Positions 1 through 6,493 of a stretch of DNA of 10,066 bases are shown here, piece by piece; positions within the stretch are counted from its first letter, which is position 1; every line of letters starts with the position of its first letter. Where the stretch lies: NCBI GenBank assembly GCA_902796985.1, contig CADBRC010000204.1, forward strand, positions 1-10,066, read 5' to 3'. A program made the position numbers and the translations under genes. Origin of the DNA: an uncultured Spirochaetaceae bacterium (GTDB lineage: Bacteria; Spirochaetota; Spirochaetia; Treponematales; Treponemataceae). Below the pieces are notes generated by a model. It saw nothing but the letters and a program-made list of their open reading frames with translations, was not told the DNA's origin and did no database searches.

Positions 1-189
1 GAGATAGAACTGCACAACTCCCTGCTGATCCAGCTTTTCGGGGGCAACTCGCTCCGCTGCGTCCTCCTGCCGTCCAACATATCCCTCTGCATGGGGGTGT
101 CGGCGGCCCTGACCCTGATAGGCTGGTACTTTCCCGTCCGCATTGCCATGCAGGCCAACCCCATAGTCGCCATGAGGGGGCAGATATGA
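1..189 (+). CDS. FtsX-like ABC transporter permease, C-terminal end only (partial)
   Basis: An open frame runs from base 1 to a TGA at 187-189 and gives 62 residues; the 5' end lies outside the window. A hydrophobic stretch (about residues 29-48, LCMGVSAALTLIGWYFPVRI) is followed by a short tail ending ANPIVAMRGQI. This layout, a last membrane helix followed by a short cytoplasmic 'NPxxAMR' tail, is typical of the C-terminus of FtsX/MacB/LolC-type permeases, where it often reads 'P..AL'. Its TGA overlaps the ATG of the next permease in an ATGA arrangement, so the two are probably translationally coupled and may form a heterodimer as LolC and LolE do. The family call rests on a short tail plus the neighbour, so it is moderate. 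Confidence 0.7.
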   Translation, partial: EIELHNSLLIQLFGGNSLRCVLLPSNISLCMGVSAALTLIGWYFPVRIAMQANPIVAMRGQI

Positions 190-1502
190 AACGAATCCTA
201 CAGGCCCTGGGCTTCTACAGCAAGCTCGCTCTCAAGACCCTGCTCTATAACAAGAAGCAGTACGTGTCGCTCTTTACGGTCTGCACCGTCGGATGCGCCA
301 TCATGCTGATGGTCGTCTTCTCGACTGACGGCATGCTCAAGTCCATCCGGGACAAATCCCTCATATATTATGGAGGAGATTTGGTTTTCCGGGGCGGCTT
401 CTTCAGAACGGCCGGCATTCCCGACGTGGACGGGAAGATTGCGATGCTTGATTCCCTTATTGACAAGGACGCGGAGTTCTACAAGCGGATAGACTGCGAT
501 GCGACTTCTTCCACCCTGATTTTCGAAGGGGTAGAGACCCGGCTCTGGCAGTTCCGAGGGGTGGACTTCAACGCGGAGAGGAACCTGCTGTCGGGACTGA
601 ACATTACGTCCGGCGGCATAGAGGAGCTTGACGGCAGGAACGGGATACTGATTTCTGAGTTTCTTGCCGATAAATTGAGCGCGAAGGCCGGGGACTCGCT
701 GACGATCCAGACGACCACCGATGATGGCTATACCAACACCGGGGAGGCCATAATCGAGGGGATTTTCTGTGATTCGAGCGTATTCGGTACGTATACGGCA
801 TACGTGGACATAAAGGCCCTGGAGGCCCTGATTGACAGGGGGCAGGGCTATGTGAACCGCATAAGCGTATATTTCCCGGGCAGGGATTTTGCCAGGAAGG
901 ACATAGTGGGCTTGCAGAAGAGGCTTGAGGCTGTCTACAACATGTTTCCTCTGACGGACGACAAGGACGACTTCCGCGATGCAATCCACGACTGGGACGC
1001 ATCGAACGGGGAGCTCTATGGCCTGATTCCCCTTGACTCCAACATAAAGGACTTGCAGTTCATCATAGATGCGCTCAAGGCGGTCGTTGACCTGATAATC
1101 CTCATCCTCCTCGTGATAATCGGCGTGGGGATGGGCAGTACCTACCGCATCATCGTCATAAAGCGCACGACCGAGATAGGAACTTTCCGTGCCCTCGGCA
1201 TGAAGCACCTGGGGGTCCGCATGGTTTTCATGACGGAGTCTTTCTATCTGCTTGTCCTGGGCTTCCTCTTCGGGCTTGTCTTTGCCCTGCTGGGGACATG
1301 GGGCCTGTCCTGCATGAACATGTCCTTTGTCTCCGCCTTTGAGATATTCCTGACGAAGAGCCATCTGGTTCCTTCCATAAATATAGTGAAATCTGTCTCT
1401 CTCTTTTTGATTGTGATTGTAACTACGATTTCCACAACGTTGTTTACTATTCGTAATGCCGTACACATAAGTCCGGTGGGTGCACTGGCAACGACGGCAT
1501 GA
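186..1502 (+). CDS. FtsX-like ABC transporter permease (LolC/LolE/MacB type)
   Basis: A 438-residue inner-membrane permease. One membrane helix lies near the N-terminus (about 27-47), then a large periplasmic region (about 50-295), then three helices (about 298-318, 352-373 and 401-421). This is the MacB/LolC topology: one helix, a periplasmic domain, three helices. The segment TEIGTFRALG (329-338), just after helix 2, matches the conserved cytoplasmic 'E(I/V)G.LRA(L/I)G' coupling region that contacts the ATPase. The start is supported by a GAGGGG Shine-Dalgarno at 174-179, six bases before the ATG, and by the ATGA overlap with the preceding permease. Members of this family use a separate ATPase to extract or push envelope substrates (lipoproteins, peptides, lipids); no ATPase is visible here, so it is presumably upstream. 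The LolA-like gene downstream favours a lipoprotein or lipid role, but a MacB-like role is possible. The end of the gene (about 1375-1470) is visibly more AT-rich than the rest. Confidence 0.88.
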   Translation: MKRILQALGFYSKLALKTLLYNKKQYVSLFTVCTVGCAIMLMVVFSTDGMLKSIRDKSLIYYGGDLVFRGGFFRTAGIPDVDGKIAMLDSLIDKDAEFYKRIDCDATSSTLIFEGVETRLWQFRGVDFNAERNLLSGLNITSGGIEELDGRNGILISEFLADKLSAKAGDSLTIQTTTDDGYTNTGEAIIEGIFCDSSVFGTYTAYVDIKALEALIDRGQGYVNRISVYFPGRDFARKDIVGLQKRLEAVYNMFPLTDDKDDFRDAIHDWDASNGELYGLIPLDSNIKDLQFIIDALKAVVDLIILILLVIIGVGMGSTYRIIVIKRTTEIGTFRALGMKHLGVRMVFMTESFYLLVLGFLFGLVFALLGTWGLSCMNMSFVSAFEIFLTKSHLVPSINIVKSVSLFLIVIVTTISTTLFTIRNAVHISPVGALATTA

Positions 1503-1524
1503 ACAAACTGACAACCACATTTCA

Positions 1525-1531
1525 AGAGGAG
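1525..1531 (+). promoter_or_regulatory. Ribosome binding site deciding the start of the LolA-like gene
   Basis: AGAGGAG lies six bases before the ATG at 1538. An in-frame ATG at 1499 overlaps the preceding stop codon, but it would add 13 polar residues ahead of a classical signal peptide. The site and the signal peptide together favour 1538. Confidence 0.75.
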
Positions 1532-1537
1532 AAGAAA

Positions 1538-2329
1538 ATGAAAAAGGGTGTTTTTAAATCGATATTTGTAATAGCTGCCGTTGTCCTTGCCGGAACGGCT
1601 TTTGCAGCAGACCTTTCTACGTCTGACGCGAAAGCCCTCCTGCAGAAGGTCGATGATTCGACTTCGTTCTACGGGACGGACTTTGGCGCGAACTATTCAC
1701 TCGTGCAGGAAAAGCCCGGGCAGGGAAAGTCCACGACAACGGTCGTCATGTACCGGCGTGATGACTCCGATGCATACACGATTCTCATCACCGGTCCGGA
1801 GAAGGACAGGGGTAAGGGCTACGTCCAGTTTGACAACAACATCTGGTTCTACGACCCCTCCGACCGCCAGTTCGTGTTTACGTCCTCCAAGGACAGCGTC
1901 GGCGGTACCAACGCGACTCCGGCAGATTTTACTCCCCAGCACTACAGCAAGAACTACAAGGTTGACAAGGCCGAGAGGACAAAGGTTGGCAAGCTGGAAT
2001 GCGTGCAGCTCACGCTTACCGCGACCAGCAAGAACGTCAACTACCCCACAATCAAGCTGTGGGTGACGGAGGCTGACGGCCTCATCCGCATGAAAGAAGA
2101 TTACAGCCTTTCCGGGCAGCTTTTGCGCACCACTGCCATACCTTCCTACCAGATCTTTAAGAACCATTCGGTTCCCAGCAAGATGGTGGTCGTTGACAAT
2201 CTCCGCGGCAAGAAAATCAACGGGAAGATGCAGTATGAGCAGACGCAGATTACGATATCCAACATCTCGTTCGACAAGCAGAAGGACAGCGTATTTACCA
2301 AGAAATACGTTGAGATGATGAGCAAGTAA
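1538..2329 (+). CDS. Secreted LolA-like outer-membrane lipoprotein-sorting protein
   Basis: A 263-residue protein from the ATG at 1538. It begins with a Sec signal peptide: basic MKKGVFK, a hydrophobic core to about residue 20, and a likely signal peptidase I site after AFA (21-23). There is no lipobox cysteine, so the mature protein should be soluble in the periplasm. The rest reads as beta-strand-rich. Features such as GYVQFDNNIWFYDPSDRQFV (94-113), IKLWVTEADGLIRMKEDYS (172-190) with GQLLRT following, and a closing DSVFTKKYVE (250-259) resemble the LolA-like family often annotated 'outer membrane lipoprotein-sorting protein' (PF17131 type). These adopt an open beta-barrel fold that can shield acyl chains. 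The gene sits between an FtsX-type permease and a putative outer-membrane barrel, as expected for a carrier crossing the periplasm. Its TAA overlaps the next ATG (TAATG). The family assignment is by pattern recognition; the cargo is inferred. Confidence 0.82.
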   Translation: MKKGVFKSIFVIAAVVLAGTAFAADLSTSDAKALLQKVDDSTSFYGTDFGANYSLVQEKPGQGKSTTTVVMYRRDDSDAYTILITGPEKDRGKGYVQFDNNIWFYDPSDRQFVFTSSKDSVGGTNATPADFTPQHYSKNYKVDKAERTKVGKLECVQLTLTATSKNVNYPTIKLWVTEADGLIRMKEDYSLSGQLLRTTAIPSYQIFKNHSVPSKMVVVDNLRGKKINGKMQYEQTQITISNISFDKQKDSVFTKKYVEMMSK

Positions 2330-3888
2330 TGTTCGTTCCCAGCCGAAGCTTGTTCAGAGCAGGATTTGCCGCCGCGAGTGCTCTGCTTTTTGTATCTGCC
2401 CTCGTGGCCGAGTCCTTTGATCCGGACTCCGGCTGGGGAATTTACAGCGACACACGTAATTTCGATGCTGATGCCGGGGATGGCATATACAGCGATACGC
2501 GCTTCTGGGCTTCTGCCCCGGCGACGGTCGATGCATCCTTTGACGCGGACTCGGGCGAGGGAATCTACAGCGACACGAGCGACTGGGATGACGGCGGCCT
2601 GGATCCGGGCTATCCCGACTATTGGTCTGTGACTCCCGGGAATGGCAGCGTGGCTTCGTCAGCCGGAGCTGACGAAACGGCAGCTGCCGGCGAAGCTTCT
2701 GACGGTCTGTCTTCTTCCGATGAGGCGTCTGATTGGGATGACTGGGGGGGGGCAGAAGACAACGGGCTGTGGGGCTTGTTTGACGATGCCGAGGATGTGG
2801 AAGGCGTTGAGTCTACCCCGGTAACGGACTCCCCGTCCAAGGGTACGTCCGACGAGAAGAAATTCGAGTGGTGGGGCAGCCTCACTGCAAGCGGCGGGTT
2901 GAGCTTCCAGCTGTTCCCGGAGGGGCATCTCTCCCCCTTTGCTACAATGTCTAATATTCTTGGCTTCACGGCGAAGCCCTTTGAGGATATGGCCGTCAGG
3001 GGAAGCTTCTACAGCGAGTTTCCGTCGTTCAATTTTAACATGACGACCCTCTACTTCGACTACATCATGAACGATATGCTCTTCATCAAGGCCGGAAAAA
3101 CTGGTACCGGATGGGGTAATTCGCGGATTTTCGACTCGAACATCCTTGATGACCGGGGGGATGGCAGGATTGTCAATCCCTATACGGATGAAACGGCGAC
3201 AGGGGAGCGGTTTGACGCAATACTGACACTGCCAATCTGGAAAGGCGAGATTCAGGGGGTTGCGATGTATGCGATTGGAGAGGAAATCTCCAAGGACAAC
3301 CTGTCCGTAGCCGCCAGAGTACAGTACCCTATAGGTCCCGTATCCCTGGAGCTGTTCGGAAGAAAGTGGGCGACGAGCGACAGGTTCTATATGCATCCTG
3401 CCGTCGGTGCGTCCCTGACTATCGACATATTCAAGAACCACCTGAACCTCTGGGGCATGACTCACTTTGACCCCGGAAACCCCAAGGATTTGGAGTACAT
3501 GCGCTTCGTCGGGGGCGTGAGCCGTATGATAGAGACCAATGCCTGGGGCAAGTTCGGCATTGCCGCCGAGTACCAGATGACCTACGATCCAGACAAAACG
3601 GAGGGCGACAAGATGACCCACGACGTCGGCGTGACCTTCGGCTGGTCTCATGCGATGGGCACTGATTTCTCTCCCGCTGTCCGCTGGTGGTATAATCCCA
3701 TAAGCAAGCAGGGCTATGTCCTTCCCAGCCTGACGTTCTCGGGCTTGAGTCACATGGACATAAGCGTGACTGTCCCCTATATTTTTGGCGGAGCGACCTA
3801 CAGCAATGGCAAGGTCTCCTGGTCTTCCACCCCGGACGAACCTCTTGTCGTCAGCGGCCTCATCTTTACCCTGTCGGTCTCTTATTAA
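2329..3888 (+). CDS. Secreted protein with acidic repeats and a probable outer-membrane beta-barrel domain
   Basis: A 519-residue protein that I cannot assign to a named family. Residues 1-27 look like a signal peptide (basic PSRSLFR, hydrophobic AAASALLFVSALVA, likely cleavage after LVA). Next come three copies of a 13-residue acidic repeat (30-42, 45-57, 71-83), then a low-complexity Asp/Ser/Glu/Gly region with two SDWDD motifs (84-96 and 134-139) up to about 175. From about 178 to the end the sequence alternates aromatic and polar residues in strand-like runs, with Gly- and Tyr-rich turns, and it ends LIFTLSVSY. A terminal aromatic residue on an alternating strand is the usual C-terminal signal of BAM-inserted outer-membrane barrels. 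The start codon overlaps the stop of the LolA-like gene and has no strong Shine-Dalgarno, so it probably depends on coupled translation. The context suggests it receives cargo from, or works with, the LolA-like carrier. A nine-G run inside the acidic region could switch it off. The barrel prediction is inference. Confidence 0.75.
   Translation: MFVPSRSLFRAGFAAASALLFVSALVAESFDPDSGWGIYSDTRNFDADAGDGIYSDTRFWASAPATVDASFDADSGEGIYSDTSDWDDGGLDPGYPDYWSVTPGNGSVASSAGADETAAAGEASDGLSSSDEASDWDDWGGAEDNGLWGLFDDAEDVEGVESTPVTDSPSKGTSDEKKFEWWGSLTASGGLSFQLFPEGHLSPFATMSNILGFTAKPFEDMAVRGSFYSEFPSFNFNMTTLYFDYIMNDMLFIKAGKTGTGWGNSRIFDSNILDDRGDGRIVNPYTDETATGERFDAILTLPIWKGEIQGVAMYAIGEEISKDNLSVAARVQYPIGPVSLELFGRKWATSDRFYMHPAVGASLTIDIFKNHLNLWGMTHFDPGNPKDLEYMRFVGGVSRMIETNAWGKFGIAAEYQMTYDPDKTEGDKMTHDVGVTFGWSHAMGTDFSPAVRWWYNPISKQGYVLPSLTFSGLSHMDISVTVPYIFGGATYSNGKVSWSSTPDEPLVVSGLIFTLSVSY
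2416..2577 (+). repeat. Three imperfect 39-bp repeats encoding an acidic FDxDxGxGIYSDT motif
   Basis: Copies lie at 2416-2454, 2461-2499 and 2539-2577, spaced 45 and 78 bases apart. The encoded units are FDPDSGWGIYSDT, FDADAGDGIYSDT and FDADSGEGIYSDT. The protein is better conserved than the DNA, with mostly third-position differences (for example GGAATTTACAGC against GGCATATACAGC). This suggests selection on the peptide rather than a recent duplication. The D-x-D-x-G spacing resembles short calcium-binding loops, but this is only a resemblance. Confidence 0.85.
2744..2752 (+). repeat. Homopolymeric G9 tract inside the putative barrel gene (possible phase-variation site)
   Basis: Nine consecutive G's span the codons for Trp139-Gly-Gly-Ala. 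It is the longest G run I found in the window; the next are six long, at 3155-3160 and 8716-8721. Losing one G would shift reading to a frame that stops at 2822-2824, and gaining one G to a frame that stops at 2781-2783. Either change removes the whole barrel domain. Poly-G tracts of about this length are known length-variable switches in treponemes and other bacteria. Whether this one varies is inference. Confidence 0.6.
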
Positions 3889-3911
3889 GTCCTGCCACAC
3901 CCCTTTCCCCC

Positions 3912-3940
3912 TTGTCGCTCCTCCCGAAAGCTGATAGAAT
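3912..3940 (+). promoter_or_regulatory. Predicted sigma-70-type promoter for prs and the following genes
   Basis: A -35 like TTGTCG (3912-3917), a 17-base spacer and a -10 TAGAAT (3935-3940) lie in the 82-base gap between the barrel gene and prs. The predicted start near 3947 would give a leader of about 24 bases containing the AAGGGAG Shine-Dalgarno at 3955-3961. The -10 matches the consensus at five of six positions and the -35 at about four. No hairpin terminator is visible in the gap, so read-through from the upstream operon remains possible. Confidence 0.55.
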
Positions 3941-3970
3941 GAATTAACGTCTTTAAGGGAGATTGGAATA

Positions 3971-5257
3971 ATGCCGTATTCTGAACCTACCACCCTCGCC
4001 GTAGTGGCTTGTCCCGGCGGTGAGTCTTTTGCGAACGAGGTTATTACTCACCTCCGCCACATGTATAAGCACCGCTTTTCGCTGAAGAGCGATGTCATTT
4101 CCAAGCGATACAGCATCGACAAGGAGAACGTTGTCCAGCAGATGAACTTGGACAACGATTTGCACACGAGCGACCTCTGCGTCCGGGGAATGACGGACAA
4201 GTACAGGCCGCCGGTCTTCAAGGTAAACAGCCGCTGCACCTACTTTGCGAACGGCGAGTTTAAGTGCGAGCTTCTGGAATGCATACGCGGGAAGGATGTA
4301 TTCATCTTCCAGGACGTTGAGAACCATGAGCCCATAACGTTCAATGACGGAAAGAACACTTTCCGCCTGAGCGTCAACGATCATGTGATGGCCCTTCTTG
4401 TTACGATTGACACGGTGCGCCAGGCGGGGGCCAGCCAGATTACCCTCGTCCTTCCGGTTTATCCCTACAGCCGCCAGCACAAGAAGAAGGGGAGGGAAGG
4501 TCTGACCGCTGCCCTCCTTGGCCACATCTATGAGAACATGGACGTGGACCGCATCATTACGCTCGACCTGCACTCCCGTGAGATTGTCAATGCGTTCAGC
4601 CACACCCACTGCGAGAACCTGCATGCTTCCTACCAGATAATCAGGGAGCTTGCCAAAGCCGTCGACTTGACCAAAGAGGATTTGGTCGTTGTCAGCCCGG
4701 ACACCGGTGCGATTGACCGCAACAAGTTCTATGCAACCGGGCTCAAGAAGCCCCTCGCGATGATATACAAGGAGCGGGATTATTCGGTTGTTACCCAGGA
4801 CGCGAAGAATTCCAACATCAAGAGCATCAAGCTGCTCGGCGATGTGAAGGGAAAGGTCGCCTTCCTTGCCGACGACATGCTCGGCACGGGCGGTACCCTG
4901 CTCAAGGCGATGACCTTCCTGCACGAGCAGGGGGCTACGAAAGTCATCGCGGCAATCAGTCTTCCCTTCTTTACGGGAAACGCCATCGAGCAGTTCGACG
5001 AGGCTTATAAGCAGGGACTCTTCTACCGGATAATCGGAACGAACGCCGTCTACCACTCCGAGCTGCTCAAGAGGGAGTGGTACATCAGTACGAACGTCTC
5101 CGGGCTCTTTGCCAACGTCATTACCCGTCTGCATCATCAGCAGTCTTTGGGCGACCTTCTGGACAACCGCACGATAATCGACAAGCTTATCAAAGTTTCT
5201 ACCCCGGCGGAGCAGAAAGAGGCTGTCGAGGCCGTTGCTTCGGCGGCAAATGTCTGA
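3971..5257 (+). CDS. prs: Ribose-phosphate pyrophosphokinase (PRPP synthetase), long form
   Basis: Makes phosphoribosyl pyrophosphate from ribose 5-phosphate and ATP, the precursor for purines, pyrimidines, His, Trp and NAD. It acts in the cytoplasm. Hallmarks in order: NGEFKCELLECIRGKDVFIF (94-113), matching the family's 'DGE...RG.D.FI' region; YSRQHKK (166-172), near the ATP-binding 'YARQDR' segment; ITLDLHS (196-202) with His201; VVSPDTGAIDR (240-250); the catalytic loop YKER (266-269) with the conserved Lys267 and Arg269; and the PRPP loop DDMLGTGGTL (301-310). At 428 residues it is about 110 longer than typical bacterial Prs. The extra length falls mainly at about 36-85, about 118-134 and the C-terminus; the catalytic motifs are intact. 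The start has a good Shine-Dalgarno (3955-3961) and a promoter upstream. The 3' end overlaps the sugar kinase gene by eight bases. The allosteric behaviour of this long form cannot be read from sequence. Confidence 0.93.
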   Translation: MPYSEPTTLAVVACPGGESFANEVITHLRHMYKHRFSLKSDVISKRYSIDKENVVQQMNLDNDLHTSDLCVRGMTDKYRPPVFKVNSRCTYFANGEFKCELLECIRGKDVFIFQDVENHEPITFNDGKNTFRLSVNDHVMALLVTIDTVRQAGASQITLVLPVYPYSRQHKKKGREGLTAALLGHIYENMDVDRIITLDLHSREIVNAFSHTHCENLHASYQIIRELAKAVDLTKEDLVVVSPDTGAIDRNKFYATGLKKPLAMIYKERDYSVVTQDAKNSNIKSIKLLGDVKGKVAFLADDMLGTGGTLLKAMTFLHEQGATKVIAAISLPFFTGNAIEQFDEAYKQGLFYRIIGTNAVYHSELLKREWYISTNVSGLFANVITRLHHQQSLGDLLDNRTIIDKLIKVSTPAEQKEAVEAVASAANV

Positions 5258-6479
5258 GCTGGTCGTATCCATAGATATAGGCACTTCCTCCATGAAAGCC
5301 GCAGCCATAAGCAGCGGAGGGGAAGTCCTTGCCCGTACCCGGAAGAAACTCCTCATGAGGGGCAGCCAGTGGGTGGCAGGCGACTGGTCCTTCATGCTGG
5401 AAAAGCTCTTTTTCGACATCTGCGACCAGGTGGACTCCCGTCCTGTCGATGCCATCTGCATCAGCGGAAACGGGCCGACCCTCGTTGGGGGCGACGGCTG
5501 CGGCGATACCCTGACATGGGACGATGAGCTGGAAGACGAGGACGGGGACGACAGCGGCTCACTCTTTATCCCCCGTATCAAGGAGTTCAAGCGGCGCTAC
5601 CCCGGGGCCTGGAGGGACAGCCGCTACATCTACTCCTGCCCCGAATACCTTATCAACAAGCTGACCGGAGCGAACCTGACCATCCTGCCGGAAGAACGCT
5701 ACTCCAAGGCATACTGGACAACCGAATCCCTGCTCAAGGCCGGTTTCACGGAGAAAGAGGCGGAGAAGCTGCCTCCCTTCGTTGCGCCCGGGACCTTTGC
5801 GGGTAAAATTAAGAAATACATAGCTCCCAACGTCCAGGCCGGTGTTCCCGTCTACTGCGGCGCGCCGGACTTCATCAGCGCGATGGTCGGAACAAACACG
5901 CTGGAGCCGGGTCTTCTCTGCGACAGGGCTGGTTCCAGCGAAGGAATAAACTTCTGTACGGACATTCCGCTTGAGGGCGATGAGGTCAGGACCCTTCCCT
6001 CGGTTGTGCCCGGTCTGTGGAATGCAAGCGTCCTCCTGCCGGAAAGCGGGACACGGTTCAGCCAGTTCAAGGCACAGGTGGAGCAGCGGTTCGGCGACAT
6101 CACGTATGAGGAGCTGGTGCATGCATGCCTCTATAACCCCGGGCAGGAAGCGATATTCGATCAGGGCAAGTACCTGATGCTCCAGACTGCGATGCAGCTG
6201 CGCGATTCAATTAAGAAGCTGCTTGCTCTTGCCGCGGAGAAAAAACAGAAGATTCCCGACCGCATGACAGTGACCGGCGGACAGGCGGCCAATGACGAAT
6301 GGAACCAGATGAAGGCGAACGTCACGGGAATGACCGTCCTCGTTCCCGAATGCAGTGATGCGGAGCTGATCGGGGATGCGGTGTTTGCGTTCATGGGGAT
6401 GGGGATTTTCTCCTCCGTACAGGAAGGAGCAAAGGCTTTCCATTCAGTTGCCAGGTGCTTCGAGCCGGAAGCCTTTTAA
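5250..6479 (+). CDS. FGGY-family carbohydrate kinase, short form, substrate unknown
   Basis: A 409-residue cytoplasmic ATP-dependent sugar kinase of the actin-like fold. I chose the ATG at 5250 because the protein then begins MSELVVSIDIGTSSMK, placing the phosphate-1 loop DIGTSSMK (9-16) right at the N-terminus; an ATG at 5235 would add five residues. Other family marks: AICISGNGPTLV (68-79), PEYLINKLTG (131-140), VYCGAPDFISAMVG (201-214) with a candidate catalytic Asp207, and the adenine-side motif TGGQAANDEWNQMKANVTG (342-360). Family members are usually about 480-530 residues, so this one is short, mostly in the region before the C-terminal motif. The usual 'WxDxR' sugar-contact segment is replaced by WDDELEDEDGDD (90-101), with no Arg. 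The gene overlaps prs by eight bases without a clear Shine-Dalgarno, so coupling is likely. Xylulokinase or gluconokinase labels would be guesses. Confidence 0.85.
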   Translation: MSELVVSIDIGTSSMKAAAISSGGEVLARTRKKLLMRGSQWVAGDWSFMLEKLFFDICDQVDSRPVDAICISGNGPTLVGGDGCGDTLTWDDELEDEDGDDSGSLFIPRIKEFKRRYPGAWRDSRYIYSCPEYLINKLTGANLTILPEERYSKAYWTTESLLKAGFTEKEAEKLPPFVAPGTFAGKIKKYIAPNVQAGVPVYCGAPDFISAMVGTNTLEPGLLCDRAGSSEGINFCTDIPLEGDEVRTLPSVVPGLWNASVLLPESGTRFSQFKAQVEQRFGDITYEELVHACLYNPGQEAIFDQGKYLMLQTAMQLRDSIKKLLALAAEKKQKIPDRMTVTGGQAANDEWNQMKANVTGMTVLVPECSDAELIGDAVFAFMGMGIFSSVQEGAKAFHSVARCFEPEAF

Positions 6480-6493
6480 CCGGTAGCCGGAAA

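Noticed and set aside
1375..1470. AT-rich stretch at the end of the permease gene as a promoter for the LolA-like gene
   Set aside because: I tried several TTG-type -35 boxes (1407, 1417, 1440) and found no matching -10 at normal spacing. The bias fits codons for the last membrane helix.
198..1520. 440-residue open frame on the minus strand opposite the permease gene
   Set aside because: It mirrors the + strand gene, which has clear FtsX features. The genes here use few TTA, CTA and TCA codons, so the reverse frame stays open by chance.
1499..1537. Earlier ATG for the LolA-like protein, overlapping the permease stop
   Set aside because: It would place 13 polar residues before a classical signal peptide. 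The ATG at 1538 has its own Shine-Dalgarno.
3889..3934. Possible terminator after the barrel gene
   Set aside because: The stretch is pyrimidine-rich (CCCC, TTT, CCCCC) but I found no stem-loop followed by T's.
2659..3993. 444-residue minus-strand open frame opposite the barrel gene
   Set aside because: No recognisable domain or start signals; explained by the codon bias of the + strand gene.
3953..5590. 545-residue minus-strand open frame opposite prs
   Set aside because: The opposite strand encodes an unmistakable PRPP synthetase. The reverse translation is low-complexity at its start and has no family marks.
6480..6490. CCGG-TAG-CCGG inverted repeat as a terminator between kinase and phosphatase genes
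   Set aside because: Only four pairs with a three-base loop and no T-run after it; too weak for a terminator.
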